64,000 nucleotides of DNA from Erysipelotrichaceae bacterium (GCA_017405675.1 JAFRAB010000032.1:96319-160318), one strand, 5' to 3'. Positions 32,821 to 42,089 are shown, counted from the stretch's first letter. A program made the numbers and translations. Notes: generated from the sequence alone by a model not told the origin.

Positions 32821-34191
32821 CTATTCTTTCCACCCGATATTTATATCTTTTTTAAAATGGAAACATCCGTTTACATTTGTCTCAAACCAGCCTGCATAAA
32901 TAAGCTGTTTTTCATCAAAAATACCAACTGTAAAGTCATCTCCGTTTGGCATCCATCCAACCGCCACAAGATGGATCCCATCATAATAGTAGTGCATGTT
33001 TCTGTATTGAACATTTTCACCATATATTTCCGGCTTGAATTTTATATTTTCAAATATGCTGGCATCCACATAAAGAACCCGTTCATACCTGCCCTTAATA
33101 ACCTGGTATAGATTCAAAGATGTCCCTTTTATTCTTTCAATTAAAAAGTTGTTCTGATATACAAATTCAGGAATATCTGAAAGAAACCCCAGACTTAATT
33201 CCTGTCTGAGCAGTCCATCATAGGAAATAACCTTTAAAATATACTCCCCCTCTTTCCAGATTATAAGCTCAAGTGATTCAGTAACATTGTTATTGCGCAT
33301 ATCCCAGAGTAGCTCGTCCTTATCCATCGAATAAATCAGTTTAATACTATCAACATCAATGTCTACACCACTATATCTGTATACTCCCTTATAGTCATAC
33401 TGGTCAATATAACCATAAGGAATGCTGAATATACCATATCCTGGTTCAATTTCATATTTTTTATCAGCTCTCTGACCATTGTAAGCTGTTCTGTTACTTA
33501 TGTAAAAGAAGACTGTATCATCATTTGCAGTACTTCTGGTTGATATGTGATACATTTCTGATGCATCGGTGTATATGCCGGCAGTTTCATTCGTCTTCAT
33601 AACTATACAGTCATCATCTGCCACCTTTATCCTGAAGTAGCCGTTTATCTTTTCGTTATTATACTCCTCAACACTGCCATTTTCATGTTCCTTATCATAA
33701 AAAACAGTCGTAGGATACTTCATGGCCAGTTCAGTACCCACACTGAAAAGCAGCTTCACAGGATAATATCTGAAATAATCTTTCAGCATGATCTTCATAT
33801 CGTAGTATTTTCCCTGATTGTACTCATAATAGTAATTGCCCATTACCGTAGCCAGTTCAGGTCTGTCTGGCATTATGTCATCATACAGCTGCAGACTTAC
33901 CGGGGTGCTTTCCCGATATCCGGCATTTTCCGATGTTACATACTCTGTTTCTGTACTGCTGCTGAAACCAGTGGCGGAAAACTGCAGATTTGAATGCCAG
34001 ATAATGTTATTTTGACCTCCCCATATGTCTGTTTTCAGTTCAAGACCATTGAGAACAGATGGATCTCCATAAATATCATGCTTAGTAAACATGACATTAT
34101 CTCTTTCCCTTGATACTTCCCTTACTGTTTCATAGGCACCGAAAACGCTGACAAGCAGCAGTGCTGTTACAATGAGAAACGCCTTATTCAT
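32821..34191 (-). CDS. Large exported protein of a YtrA-like ABC operon, 456 aa
   Basis: I do not recognise the family. The N-terminus (MNKAFLIVTALLLVSVFGAYETV) is a signal anchor, followed by ~430 residues rich in Tyr, Asp and Ile with beta-strand character. No catalytic motif is visible. The start ATG at 34191 overlaps the ABC ATPase stop (TAATG), with GAAGGAG upstream, so the protein is translationally coupled to the transporter. This suggests it works with the ABC complex outside the membrane, perhaps as a sensor or envelope partner. A longer upstream frame lacks a ribosome site. Confidence 0.72.
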   Translation of the reverse strand: MNKAFLIVTALLLVSVFGAYETVREVSRERDNVMFTKHDIYGDPSVLNGLELKTDIWGGQNNIIWHSNLQFSATGFSSSTETEYVTSENAGYRESTPVSLQLYDDIMPDRPELATVMGNYYYEYNQGKYYDMKIMLKDYFRYYPVKLLFSVGTELAMKYPTTVFYDKEHENGSVEEYNNEKINGYFRIKVADDDCIVMKTNETAGIYTDASEMYHISTRSTANDDTVFFYISNRTAYNGQRADKKYEIEPGYGIFSIPYGYIDQYDYKGVYRYSGVDIDVDSIKLIYSMDKDELLWDMRNNNVTESLELIIWKEGEYILKVISYDGLLRQELSLGFLSDIPEFVYQNNFLIERIKGTSLNLYQVIKGRYERVLYVDASIFENIKFKPEIYGENVQYRNMHYYYDGIHLVAVGWMPNGDDFTVGIFDEKQLIYAGWFETNVNGCFHFKKDINIGWKE

Positions 34192-34927
34192 TATTTCTGT
34201 CTCCTTCGAGCATGTTTTCCAGTGCTTTGCTGACGCGGTCTTCCTCATAATGATAGTTTTCCTTAATGTAATCTGTCAGTGTTATTCCTTGCTGTTCCAG
34301 TTTATCGATGCTGATATTTCCTATTATCTGACCCTCCTTGATCAGTACTGCACGGCTGATAAATCCCGAAACCTCTTCAATAAGATGAGTAGACAGAAAA
34401 ACTGTCTCATTTTCTTCAATAATACCCATCAGTACTTTATAGAAATCTTCTCTGTTCAGCATGTCACTTCCCGAAAATGGTTCATCCATCAGAATGAAAT
34501 CCGCTCCCTGACTCAATGCTAGTATTACTTCAAACTGATTCTGCTGTCCATTAGACAGTTTTTTTATCGGCTTATTCAAAGGCAGTTTGAAAAATTCAGC
34601 CAGCCCGTCGAATCTTCTTTCCCTGAAGGTTTCAAAATGTTCTTTGTAGAACTCTCTGTGAGCATTTCCATCCAGATCCGGGAAAAAGGAATGTTCACTT
34701 GTCGCAAATGACAGCTTCCCTATATTTTTTCTGGTAATTCTTTCACCGTCCAGAAGTATTTCTCCTTTATAGGAGATAAAGTTAAGAATACTTTTGATTA
34801 ACGTCGTCTTCCCGGCACCGTTTTCACCGAAAAGACCAATAATCTCTCCTCTGTCAATATTCAGGCTGACATTGTCAAGAGCCCTGACTTTTCCATATGA
34901 TTTACTGACATTTTTTATCTCAATCAT
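34184..34927 (-). CDS. ABC transporter ATPase (YtrB-like)
   Basis: This 247-residue ATPase has Walker A GENGAGKTT, signature KLSNGQ (Asn in place of the usual second Gly region of LSGGQ), Walker B FILMDEP and the switch His in LSTHLIEEV. It overlaps the upstream permease gene by ATGA and the downstream exported-protein gene by TAATG. In YtrA-regulated operons such ATPases pair with small permeases and respond to cell-wall antibiotics or other envelope stress. That role here is inference from layout. Confidence 0.87.
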   Translation of the reverse strand: MIEIKNVSKSYGKVRALDNVSLNIDRGEIIGLFGENGAGKTTLIKSILNFISYKGEILLDGERITRKNIGKLSFATSEHSFFPDLDGNAHREFYKEHFETFRERRFDGLAEFFKLPLNKPIKKLSNGQQNQFEVILALSQGADFILMDEPFSGSDMLNREDFYKVLMGIIEENETVFLSTHLIEEVSGFISRAVLIKEGQIIGNISIDKLEQQGITLTDYIKENYHYEEDRVSKALENMLEGDRNNE

Positions 34928-35406
34928 ATAAATAACCTCCAGAAATCTATACCATGATACTCAGGCAGAAATACCGCCGGTGTATAATTCAAATACATAC
35001 TGACAAATACCGCTAACTGAAGCATTGACAGTATCAGCATTATCAGAAACATAAAGACAGGCAGCGTAAAACAGCGTACATACATTTCTTTACGATTACT
35101 TATTCTTTTCATTGTATAAGCAGATACAGATCCTCTGTAGTAGAAGAAATAATTATCAATCCCCAGAAAAACGCACAGTACGAGATAATACAGAATCATT
35201 CTGAATCTTCCGGCCAGCATCACATTAATATCAGCTATTTTGTGAGAAGCACTGTATATTCCTGCCATAAACAACTCATAGGAAAGGTCATTGCTGAATC
35301 GCTGATGATTATCTGCAAGCATCACCAGCATAATCAGACCGGTACCGATGATTTCTGTCCATATAACTTTCCTGCTGACTAGCGGCATCATATTTTTAAT
35401 CTTCAT
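34924..35406 (-). CDS. ABC transporter membrane protein, 160 aa
   Basis: This is a short polytopic protein with about three to four membrane helices (around residues 17-32, 68-84 and 109-137). It has no family motif I can name. It lies 2 bases after the first permease gene and overlaps the ATPase gene, so it is most likely a subunit of the same ABC complex. Its length is about half that of a usual permease, suggesting an obligate heteromer with the 229-residue protein. Confidence 0.7.
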   Translation of the reverse strand: MKIKNMMPLVSRKVIWTEIIGTGLIMLVMLADNHQRFSNDLSYELFMAGIYSASHKIADINVMLAGRFRMILYYLVLCVFLGIDNYFFYYRGSVSAYTMKRISNRKEMYVRCFTLPVFMFLIMLILSMLQLAVFVSMYLNYTPAVFLPEYHGIDFWRLFI

Positions 35407-35408
35407 TT

Positions 35409-36098
35409 TTACTGTCTCCCTTTACCATTATGAGTCAGCTGATATGCCCAGCAGAAATCAATAACAACCAGTATGAATCTCAGAAAGAAGTAATGAAGAT
35501 ATGGATCATGTATGTCTAATACGGAAGGCCACAGCGCTATAATGCCAAGATGTACATATTGACCGTACCTGACTTTGACATCTATACTGGCTGCTTCTGC
35601 GCCTGCTGACAAGAGAATTACAGCATTAGTGACCCACTGTTGTTTTCTATATAAAGGAATAAGCATGGTAAGCGTATTACTTATATAAAAATCCTGATAA
35701 ATATCAGCAGCAGACTGATAACCGTGCTGCTTGTACAGTCGATAAAGAATCAATATTATTACTATCTGCCATAGATATACGATCAGCACGTTAACCGTAT
35801 CAGCCACACACTGCAATAAAAACGCTGCTCTTTCAGATATACGGATTTTCTGGAGTGTATATCCGGTTTTATGTTTTCTGCTACTTCTTATACTGTTAAA
35901 TAATGTCATAGCCGCAAAGGCAATAACATATATATAGAAAATGCGGCATTTTTCAACCAGCCCTGCAAAACTGCGCATCTCTGTTGTGGTCACAAAATAC
36001 AGAATCAGTTCTGACAATGTCATCAACAGTAAAATCATGATCAGCTTGCTGACTGTCTCTCTGAAATACAGTTTTAATACAGAAAACACCTTATTCAT
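35409..36098 (-). CDS. ABC transporter membrane protein, 229 aa
   Basis: This is a six-helix-like hydrophobic protein with no conserved motif that I can name. It begins inside the gntR-family gene (8-base overlap). I choose the ATG at 36098, nine bases after GGAGG; a GTG one codon earlier is possible. Its position between the regulator and the 160-aa membrane gene makes it the main permease of the YtrA-like ABC system. Confidence 0.72.
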   Translation of the reverse strand: MNKVFSVLKLYFRETVSKLIMILLLMTLSELILYFVTTTEMRSFAGLVEKCRIFYIYVIAFAAMTLFNSIRSSRKHKTGYTLQKIRISERAAFLLQCVADTVNVLIVYLWQIVIILILYRLYKQHGYQSAADIYQDFYISNTLTMLIPLYRKQQWVTNAVILLSAGAEAASIDVKVRYGQYVHLGIIALWPSVLDIHDPYLHYFFLRFILVVIDFCWAYQLTHNGKGRQ

Positions 36099-36477
36099 CA
36101 CTGTTTTCCTCCCAATGCCTGACTATCAGCTCCACTGCCTCATCCTTTGATATTCCCATCTGTTTCAGAGAAGCCATCATTTTTCTTATTTCATCGTTTA
36201 GTAGTTCTGCTTTTATTCTTATAATTCTTTCATTATCTATTGTGATAAACGAACCAGACCCCTGAACCGAACTGATCAGTCCCTCTTCTTCCAGTAGTCT
36301 GAAGGCTTTCTGTACCGTCATCGGATTAATTCTAAGCAATGCTGAAAGATACCTTCTGGAAGGCAGTGAATCACCATTTACTATTGTCTTTGCCACGCAG
36401 CCTCTTTTTATATGGTTTACAATCTGCAGATAGATAGGTACCCCCTCTATGGCACGAAACCCTTCAAATGAAATCAC
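36091..36477 (-). CDS. GntR-family regulator, YtrA subgroup
   Basis: This 128-residue protein has an N-terminal winged HTH: VPIYLQIVNHIKRG, then SRRYLSALLRINPMTVQKAF and LEEEGLISSVQGSGSFI. A short C-terminal helical dimerisation tail follows, as in YtrA-type GntR proteins that repress their own ABC operons. It is the first gene of the operon gntR-permease-permease-ATPase-exported protein. A dyad over its promoter (36505-36522) is the likely operator. Confidence 0.87.
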   Translation of the reverse strand: MISFEGFRAIEGVPIYLQIVNHIKRGCVAKTIVNGDSLPSRRYLSALLRINPMTVQKAFRLLEEEGLISSVQGSGSFITIDNERIIRIKAELLNDEIRKMMASLKQMGISKDEAVELIVRHWEENSDE

Positions 36478-36504
36478 AAATTATATAATATTTTCCTTTC
36501 AACT

Positions 36505-36522
36505 GTATTATATAAGTAATAC
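36505..36522 (-). promoter_or_regulatory. Operator/promoter of the YtrA-like operon
   Basis: GTATTA-N6-TAATAC is a perfect dyad ~30 bases upstream of the gntR start. On the minus strand it contains TATAAT, so a bound repressor would cover the -10 box. The protein-site match is inferred from position. Confidence 0.65.
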
Positions 36523-36578
36523 ACTTTTCTGTCAAACCAAATGAAAAGAACCTTAATATTCAGGTTCAATTCAAGTTT

Positions 36579-37583
36579 CTAATTCCGCGTCCTCTTCTTA
36601 ATGGTATTGATCAGCCATACTCCTGACTCCTTGAAGTCTTCAATGGTAAAATCCCTGGTTTTCAGGGAATCCCTGTTCAGACAGGCGCACGGTTCAGTTG
36701 TACGGGAAAAGTTCCACATCACATAGCTGATGCCGCTTTCCTCCAGAAGATCGATCCAGAGATCACCCTGCCGGGTATCAACCGGGAATCCTCCGCTTGA
36801 AGCAGTCACACCGAATTCAGAAACAAACAGCGGAACACCCTTTTCAACAGCTCTTTTTACTCTGTCACGGGAATCCTGTTTATGACTGGCCGAATAGAAG
36901 TGCAGCGCATATAGCAGGTTTTCATAATTCAGAGGATCAGAAGCCGGTGAATCAACATCTGATGACCAATTAGGAGTACCGACGATGATAACTGAGTCAG
37001 GGTCATTTTCTCTGATTATCGGTATGATTACATTGGCATATTCCTTTACATCATTCCAGGTACACTTGTTTGGTTCATTGCAGATCTCATAAATCACATT
37101 GTTATAGTCTTTAAATTTCTTTGACACTTCATCGAAGAATACCTTCGCTTCTTCAATGAACTGATTTGGATTGTTGTCTTCCAGAATATGCCAGTCAATA
37201 ATTGCATACATGTCCTGGTTTTTGCAGTATTCCACACTATCGACTACATCCTGCATCAAGGAAGGCTTATCCCCTCCGGTACAGTAACCGGCATTGCCGA
37301 CACCCCACGTATATAAGGCAATTCTGTAAACGTTACAGCCCATAAAATGGGATATTTCCTTAAATGTATCATCGCTAATATACATATGTGACAGTGCCAC
37401 ACCGGGATTGGATACACCTCTTAGCATGACAGGCTCCCCAGACTGTGAGCACAGTTTACCGTCCTTTACCTGCAGCAGTCCTGCTGAAGACGGACGGTCT
37501 TTGCCGTCAAAGGATTTCTTTTCTGATGGTGTACAGCCTGTTATCGTTAACAGACATAGCAGTAATATCAGTATTTTCTTCAT
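36579..37583 (-). CDS. Cell-surface GH5 endoglucanase-like lipoprotein
   Basis: This 334-residue glycoside hydrolase has a lipoprotein signal (lipobox TITGC; Cys17). The (beta/alpha)8 fold of GH5, subfamily-2-like, is indicated by LRGVSNPG at the start of the domain. The acid/base Glu is in YEICNEPN and the nucleophile Glu in FVSEFGV. It should cut beta-1,4-glucan or mannan at the cell surface. It is downstream of msmK on the same strand after a hairpin without a T run, so it is probably read through from the sugar importer operon. This supports a joint role in taking up cello- or mixed-linkage oligosaccharides. Confidence 0.87.
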   Translation of the reverse strand: MKKILILLLCLLTITGCTPSEKKSFDGKDRPSSAGLLQVKDGKLCSQSGEPVMLRGVSNPGVALSHMYISDDTFKEISHFMGCNVYRIALYTWGVGNAGYCTGGDKPSLMQDVVDSVEYCKNQDMYAIIDWHILEDNNPNQFIEEAKVFFDEVSKKFKDYNNVIYEICNEPNKCTWNDVKEYANVIIPIIRENDPDSVIIVGTPNWSSDVDSPASDPLNYENLLYALHFYSASHKQDSRDRVKRAVEKGVPLFVSEFGVTASSGGFPVDTRQGDLWIDLLEESGISYVMWNFSRTTEPCACLNRDSLKTRDFTIEDFKESGVWLINTIKKRTRN

Positions 37584-37597
37584 ACTTTTCTTTCCAT

Positions 37598-37623
37598 AAG
37601 TGCCCTGTTATAACAGGGCACTT
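37598..37623 (-). terminator. Intercistronic 26-bp palindrome between msmK-type gene and GH5 gene
   Basis: AAGTGCCCTGTTA/TAACAGGGCACTT is a perfect palindrome with no following T run on the minus strand. The GH5 ribosome site and start follow within ~15 bases. It may limit, rather than stop, transcription into the GH5 gene. Confidence 0.65.
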
Positions 37624-37632
37624 GTTTACAAA

Positions 37633-38820
37633 TTAATATTCGAGGTTATGCTGATCTTCCTTGGAGAAGACATGAGCAACATCACCGGTGAAAGCCAGAT
37701 TCAGCTGTTTGCCGTCATAATTGACCTTTTTGCCCTCAGTAGGAACAATACAGATGACATCCTTACCGTCAACGGTCATATGCAGATGCAGTGAAGAACC
37801 CATCAGTTCAGAAACTTCAACCTGACCGTTAATGCCTTTTTCAGCTATGGTCAGATGTTCAGGTCTGACGCCGAGAGTTACAGGCTGAGCCTTCACATCT
37901 TTTGCTTTCAGACGTAACTGCTTGTCTTCTGCCAGCTTAACGCTGATGCCCTTGGATTCAACATAGTAACTTCCTTCTCTGATAACAAGTTCACCATCGA
38001 AGTAGTTCATCTGCGGAGTGCCGATGAAACCTGATACAAACAGGTTAGCAGGATGATCGAAAACTTCCTGAGGAGTACCTATCTGCTGAATGTAGCCATC
38101 TTTCATGACAACAATTCTGTCACCTAAGGTCATGGCTTCGATCTGGTCATGAGTTACATATACGAATGTAGTATTGATCTTCTTTCTTAACTTGATGATC
38201 TCTGAACGCATCTGGTTACGTAACTTGGCATCCAGGTTACTCAGAGGTTCGTCCATTAACAATACTTTTGGATTTCTGACGATGGCACGTCCAATGGCAA
38301 CACGCTGTCTCTGACCGCCGGATAAAGCTTTAGGTTTACGGTCAAGATACTGGGTAATATCCAGGATTTCAGCTGCTTCTCTGACTTTTCTGTCAATTTC
38401 TGCCTTGTCAACATGTTTGATTTTAAGAGAATAAGCCATATTGTCATATACCGTCATATGAGGATACAGAGCGTAGGACTGGAATACCATGGCAATGTCT
38501 CTATCCTTTGGTTCAACATTGTTAACCAGATTACCATCAATATAGAGTTCTCCACTGGTAATCTCTTCCAGACCGGCAATCATACGAAGTGTTGTTGACT
38601 TGCCGCAGCCTGATGGTCCAACAAGAACGATAAATTCCTTGTCCTTGATGTCGAGATTGAATTCCTGAACAGCTACAACACCTTCGTCAGTGATCTGAAG
38701 GTTGATCTTCTTCTCTTCTTCGCCTTCCTTAGGCTGCTGACGGAATTTGCCTCTGCCTTTTTTCTTGCTTTCGTTATCTGTATAGATTTTCTTTATATTT
38801 TTAAGTAAAACTTCTGCCAT
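37633..38820 (-). CDS. Sugar ABC importer ATPase (MsmK/UgpC type)
   Basis: This 395-residue ATPase has Walker A GPSGCGKS at 68-75, signature LSGGQRQRVAIGRA, Walker B VLLMDEP, the H-loop in VYVTHDQ and a TOBE tail with LGVRPEH. These are the hallmarks of carbohydrate CUT1 importers. Residues ~15-45 are an unusual Lys/Glu-rich insertion inside the first strands that pushes Walker A about 30 residues further than usual. It is encoded after the two permeases (13-base gap) and drives them. It could also serve other CUT1 importers in the cell. Confidence 0.92.
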   Translation of the reverse strand: MAEVLLKNIKKIYTDNESKKKGRGKFRQQPKEGEEEKKINLQITDEGVVAVQEFNLDIKDKEFIVLVGPSGCGKSTTLRMIAGLEEITSGELYIDGNLVNNVEPKDRDIAMVFQSYALYPHMTVYDNMAYSLKIKHVDKAEIDRKVREAAEILDITQYLDRKPKALSGGQRQRVAIGRAIVRNPKVLLMDEPLSNLDAKLRNQMRSEIIKLRKKINTTFVYVTHDQIEAMTLGDRIVVMKDGYIQQIGTPQEVFDHPANLFVSGFIGTPQMNYFDGELVIREGSYYVESKGISVKLAEDKQLRLKAKDVKAQPVTLGVRPEHLTIAEKGINGQVEVSELMGSSLHLHMTVDGKDVICIVPTEGKKVNYDGKQLNLAFTGDVAHVFSKEDQHNLEY

Positions 38821-38832
38821 AATTATTCTCCT

Positions 38833-39696
38833 TTATCCCTTAACACTTCCGGATGTTACACCCTTGATAATTGATTTGGACAGTATTACATATATGATCA
38901 TTACCGGTAAGATTGCCATTACCATCAGCATGTATACCTTACCCATGTCAAACTTAGTAAAGTCAGCACTTCTTAATGTGGCGATCATTACCGGAACGGT
39001 CTTTTTCTGCAAGTCATTCAGCAGTAATGAAGGCATGAAGTAGTTATTCCATGATCCGACAAATGAGAAGATCATCTGTACGGCGATTGCCGGTTTCATG
39101 ATTGGCAATACGATCTCGTTGAAAATTCTGAATTCATTGGAACCATCGATTCTGGCGGCTTCGACCATTTCCAGAGGCAACGTAGCTTCCAGATACTGTC
39201 TCATATAGAAGTAGGTTGCCGGAGCTGCAATGCTCGGAATGATCAGCATCCACAGTTTATTGGTCAGATGATATTTAAATGCCAGCTGAATGAATCCAAC
39301 AGCTGATACCTGTGAAGGAATCATCATGATTGCCAGAATGAACAAGTGAACGGCCTTCTTGTACTTGAAATCGTAAACGTATGTTCCATATGCCGTAAGT
39401 GCTGAGAAATATGAAGTAAGGACAGCTGACAGTGAAGCAACAATGAAACTGTTTTTCATGCCAATTGGAATACTGATATTGGTATCATGCCATGCATTTA
39501 CCAGGTTCTTAAGTGTATTTCCTCCTGGAATCAATGTGAAGCCGGCCTGCAGCTGTGCATTTGAACGAGATGCATTAATGAACATCAGGTAGAAGAAGAA
39601 CAGACACAGGAATGTCAGGAATATCAGAATTCCATATACTACCACACGTGAAATGAATAATTTGATTGCAGCAGTCTTATTGATATCTTTTTTCAT
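38833..39696 (-). CDS. Sugar ABC permease, MalG/MsmG type
   Basis: This 287-residue protein has six membrane helices. The EAA loop EAARIDGSNEFRIFNEIVLP docks on the ATPase. It pairs with the MalF-type permease encoded 13 bases upstream. Length and motif position match CUT1 importers. Judged by neighbouring GH5 and GH94 genes, the likely substrates are beta-gluco-oligosaccharides. Confidence 0.92.
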   Translation of the reverse strand: MKKDINKTAAIKLFISRVVVYGILIFLTFLCLFFFYLMFINASRSNAQLQAGFTLIPGGNTLKNLVNAWHDTNISIPIGMKNSFIVASLSAVLTSYFSALTAYGTYVYDFKYKKAVHLFILAIMMIPSQVSAVGFIQLAFKYHLTNKLWMLIIPSIAAPATYFYMRQYLEATLPLEMVEAARIDGSNEFRIFNEIVLPIMKPAIAVQMIFSFVGSWNNYFMPSLLLNDLQKKTVPVMIATLRSADFTKFDMGKVYMLMVMAILPVMIIYVILSKSIIKGVTSGSVKG

Positions 39697-39709
39697 GTCT
39701 TTTTCCTCC

Positions 39710-40642
39710 CTACTTCTTACTGATCGTCTTGAAGACGAAGGTAGACAGAATAGCTGTCAGGATGAATAACAGTACTGATACTGCACCAGCCATACCATAG
39801 TTCTTAGAAATGCCTAAGAAAGTATTAAGATACATAATCAGAGTCATTGATGTATTATTTGGAGTACCAATACCATTTGTTAATACCTGCGGTACGTCAA
39901 ACATCTGAATACCGCCAATCATGGATGTAATGAATACATAGATGAAAATCGGCATCAGTAACGGCATGGTAATATGCAGGAATACCTGCGTGGAAGAGGA
40001 TCCATCCAAGCGAGCTGATTCAAACAGGCTTTCATCAATGCCCTGAATTCCAGCCATTAACAGAATGGTAGTATTTCCAAACCACATCAGGAAGTTCATC
40101 AGAGCAATAAGACTTCTTACAGTCACCTTCATGGCCAGAAAGTCAATTGCCTGATCGGCCCAACCGGATGCCAGAATGATCTGGTTAACAGGTCCAACCT
40201 TTGAAAACATGGCGAAGAACAGCATTGAGAATGCGGATGCCATGATTAGGTTAGGCATGTATATGACAGTCTTGAAGAACTGCTGTCCTTTGACATTCAA
40301 TCTGGTACTGGTGAAAAACAGCGCCAGCATCATCGCTACCACAAACTGCGGTACAGCACCCATGATCCACAGGATAATTGTATTTCCTGTATATTTGATG
40401 ATTGGAATAAAACCGGAAAGATTTGTTGAGAACAGCTTTGCGTAGTTTCCAAATCCAACGAAATTAGGTCCGATGATGTTAAGACCGTCACGATAGTATT
40501 CAAAAAAGCTGTTATAAATAGTCAGAATCTGCGGATATAGAGTAAAGATCGCATACACGACAAAGAAAGGGATTATGAAAATATATCCCCACTTGGCATA
40601 GGATATGGATCTTTTCTCTGCTGATTTTAGTTTTTTATCCAT
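39710..40642 (-). CDS. Sugar ABC permease, MalF/MsmF type
   Basis: This 310-residue protein has six membrane helices after a basic N-terminus. The EAA loop is ESARLDGSSSTQVFLHITMP. It is the first permease after the binding-protein gene, from which it is separated by two strong hairpins that should lower its expression relative to the binding protein. It forms a heterodimer with the MalG-type subunit. Confidence 0.92.
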   Translation of the reverse strand: MDKKLKSAEKRSISYAKWGYIFIIPFFVVYAIFTLYPQILTIYNSFFEYYRDGLNIIGPNFVGFGNYAKLFSTNLSGFIPIIKYTGNTIILWIMGAVPQFVVAMMLALFFTSTRLNVKGQQFFKTVIYMPNLIMASAFSMLFFAMFSKVGPVNQIILASGWADQAIDFLAMKVTVRSLIALMNFLMWFGNTTILLMAGIQGIDESLFESARLDGSSSTQVFLHITMPLLMPIFIYVFITSMIGGIQMFDVPQVLTNGIGTPNNTSMTLIMYLNTFLGISKNYGMAGAVSVLLFILTAILSTFVFKTISKK

Positions 40643-40668
40643 CTTTATACCTCTCTACTTCTCTTTTT

Positions 40669-40702
40669 CTTAAATAAACAATCAGCCATATGTTTATTTA
40701 AG
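40669..40702 (-). terminator. Intercistronic hairpin B (AT-rich) before the MalF-type gene
   Basis: CTTAAATAAACA/TGTTTATTTAAG is a perfect 12-bp stem with a 10-base loop. It follows hairpin A by three bases and ends 26 bases before the permease start. Confidence 0.7.
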
Positions 40703-40705
40703 AAA

Positions 40706-40735
40706 CTGTGGCAGGCTCCAATAAGCCTGCCACAG
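40706..40735 (-). terminator. Intercistronic hairpin A (GC-rich) after the sugar-binding-protein gene
   Basis: CTGTGGCAGGCT/AGCCTGCCACAG is a perfect 12-bp stem with a 6-base loop, followed by only TTTC on the minus strand. It probably protects the binding-protein mRNA 3' end and attenuates read-through. Confidence 0.75.
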
Positions 40736-40760
40736 AACCTAAACTAATTATTATCGACTA

Positions 40761-42089
40761 TTATTCAACAGTGATGCTTGGATAAGCAGTCTTAATGTAA
40801 TCCTTGAAGTTAGCAATTGCTGTATCCTTGTCTACTTCGCCCTTCAGGTATTCCTGGAAGTACTTCTGTAAACCTTCGTTGCAGCCCTGGTCATATGGTG
40901 TAATATGTTCGAACTTGATGTTCTTAGCTAATTCTGCGAAGATTGTTACATCGTTCTGATTGCCTAAGAAAGCATTGCCATATGTTGTATCAGCAGCGAG
41001 CTTGTTGTTAACAACCTGGTTGTTAGAGAACTGAGCTTCGTCTCTGACTAACTTTTCACATACATCTGCATTGTTGATGAAGGTGTTCATGATATCAGCA
41101 ACCATTGTAGGGTTGTCTGTGCCTGCAGCTGCGAGCATCCATGTGCCGCCCCAGAAGTGAGCCTGAGGGCCCATGCAGATAGCCCAGTCACCGAAGCATC
41201 CCTTTTCAGGATCCTGTGCATTGCCCATGCAGAAGTTGAAGTACCAAGCTGGGCCGAAGAAGCACATTGACTTGCCTGAAGCGAACATTTCGTTTGTCTT
41301 TTCAGCATCCCATACACCGGAAGCGTTTGCGGCATAGCCTTCCTTGACATACTTTTCAGCCTGTGCCATCCATGCTTCAATGTTAGCATCGAATGTTAAC
41401 TTGCCGTTTTCAACCCAGGCAGAAGAAACGTTGTTTGAGAATACACGGTATGTATCCATTGGTGTAGCGATCATGTTGTAGCCTTTTTCCTTAGCTGTTG
41501 CAGCTACTGCATCGAACTTATCCCATGAAGATAATGCTTCCTGAACTGCAGTTGGATCATCTGTTCCTAAGACTTCCTTAGCGATTGAACGTCTGTAGAT
41601 CAGAGCTGATGGGCAGCACTGGAATGAAACGCCCTTTACAACACCCTTTGAATCAGTAGCAGCCTGTACTGTGTACTGGTAAGTATTTGAGAAATCAGTA
41701 ACGCCAATTGACTTAACGTCCATTGTTGCTGAAGAGTCAACATACTTGATGATATAGTCTGCTTCAGCCAGGAACATATCTACTTTGTCATCAGCTGCAG
41801 CTGTTTCCTGAGCTAATAATGCAGCATCTAATGCATCCTGATAAGCCATGTTATCTGATACATAAGTTGTACGCTTGATTGTGACATCACCCTTCTTAAC
41901 ATTGAAGTCATCAATCTTTTCATCAGCATAGTACTTGACTAAGAATCCCCAGAACTCATCGTTCCAAGTCCAGAGATTAAAAACTTTTCCTTCTTCTGCT
42001 GGTTTTGGTTCTGGATCAACTGGCTTTGTGCAAGCTGCCAGTGAAACAACCATTAACATTGCGAGAATAGCACTTAATAACTTTTTCAT
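40761..42089 (-). CDS. Sugar ABC importer binding lipoprotein
   Basis: This 442-residue CUT1-type extracellular solute-binding protein has lipobox SLAAC (Cys20) and a Pro/Glu-rich linker. The mature part is rich in Trp and other aromatics, as in oligosaccharide binders. AAGGAGGA precedes the ATG. It follows lacI by 65 bases with no terminator, so it may be read from the lacI promoter. GH94 phosphorylases encoded on the other side of lacI suggest cello-oligosaccharides or related beta-glucans as ligand. Confidence 0.88.
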   Translation of the reverse strand: MKKLLSAILAMLMVVSLAACTKPVDPEPKPAEEGKVFNLWTWNDEFWGFLVKYYADEKIDDFNVKKGDVTIKRTTYVSDNMAYQDALDAALLAQETAAADDKVDMFLAEADYIIKYVDSSATMDVKSIGVTDFSNTYQYTVQAATDSKGVVKGVSFQCCPSALIYRRSIAKEVLGTDDPTAVQEALSSWDKFDAVAATAKEKGYNMIATPMDTYRVFSNNVSSAWVENGKLTFDANIEAWMAQAEKYVKEGYAANASGVWDAEKTNEMFASGKSMCFFGPAWYFNFCMGNAQDPEKGCFGDWAICMGPQAHFWGGTWMLAAAGTDNPTMVADIMNTFINNADVCEKLVRDEAQFSNNQVVNNKLAADTTYGNAFLGNQNDVTIFAELAKNIKFEHITPYDQGCNEGLQKYFQEYLKGEVDKDTAIANFKDYIKTAYPSITVE

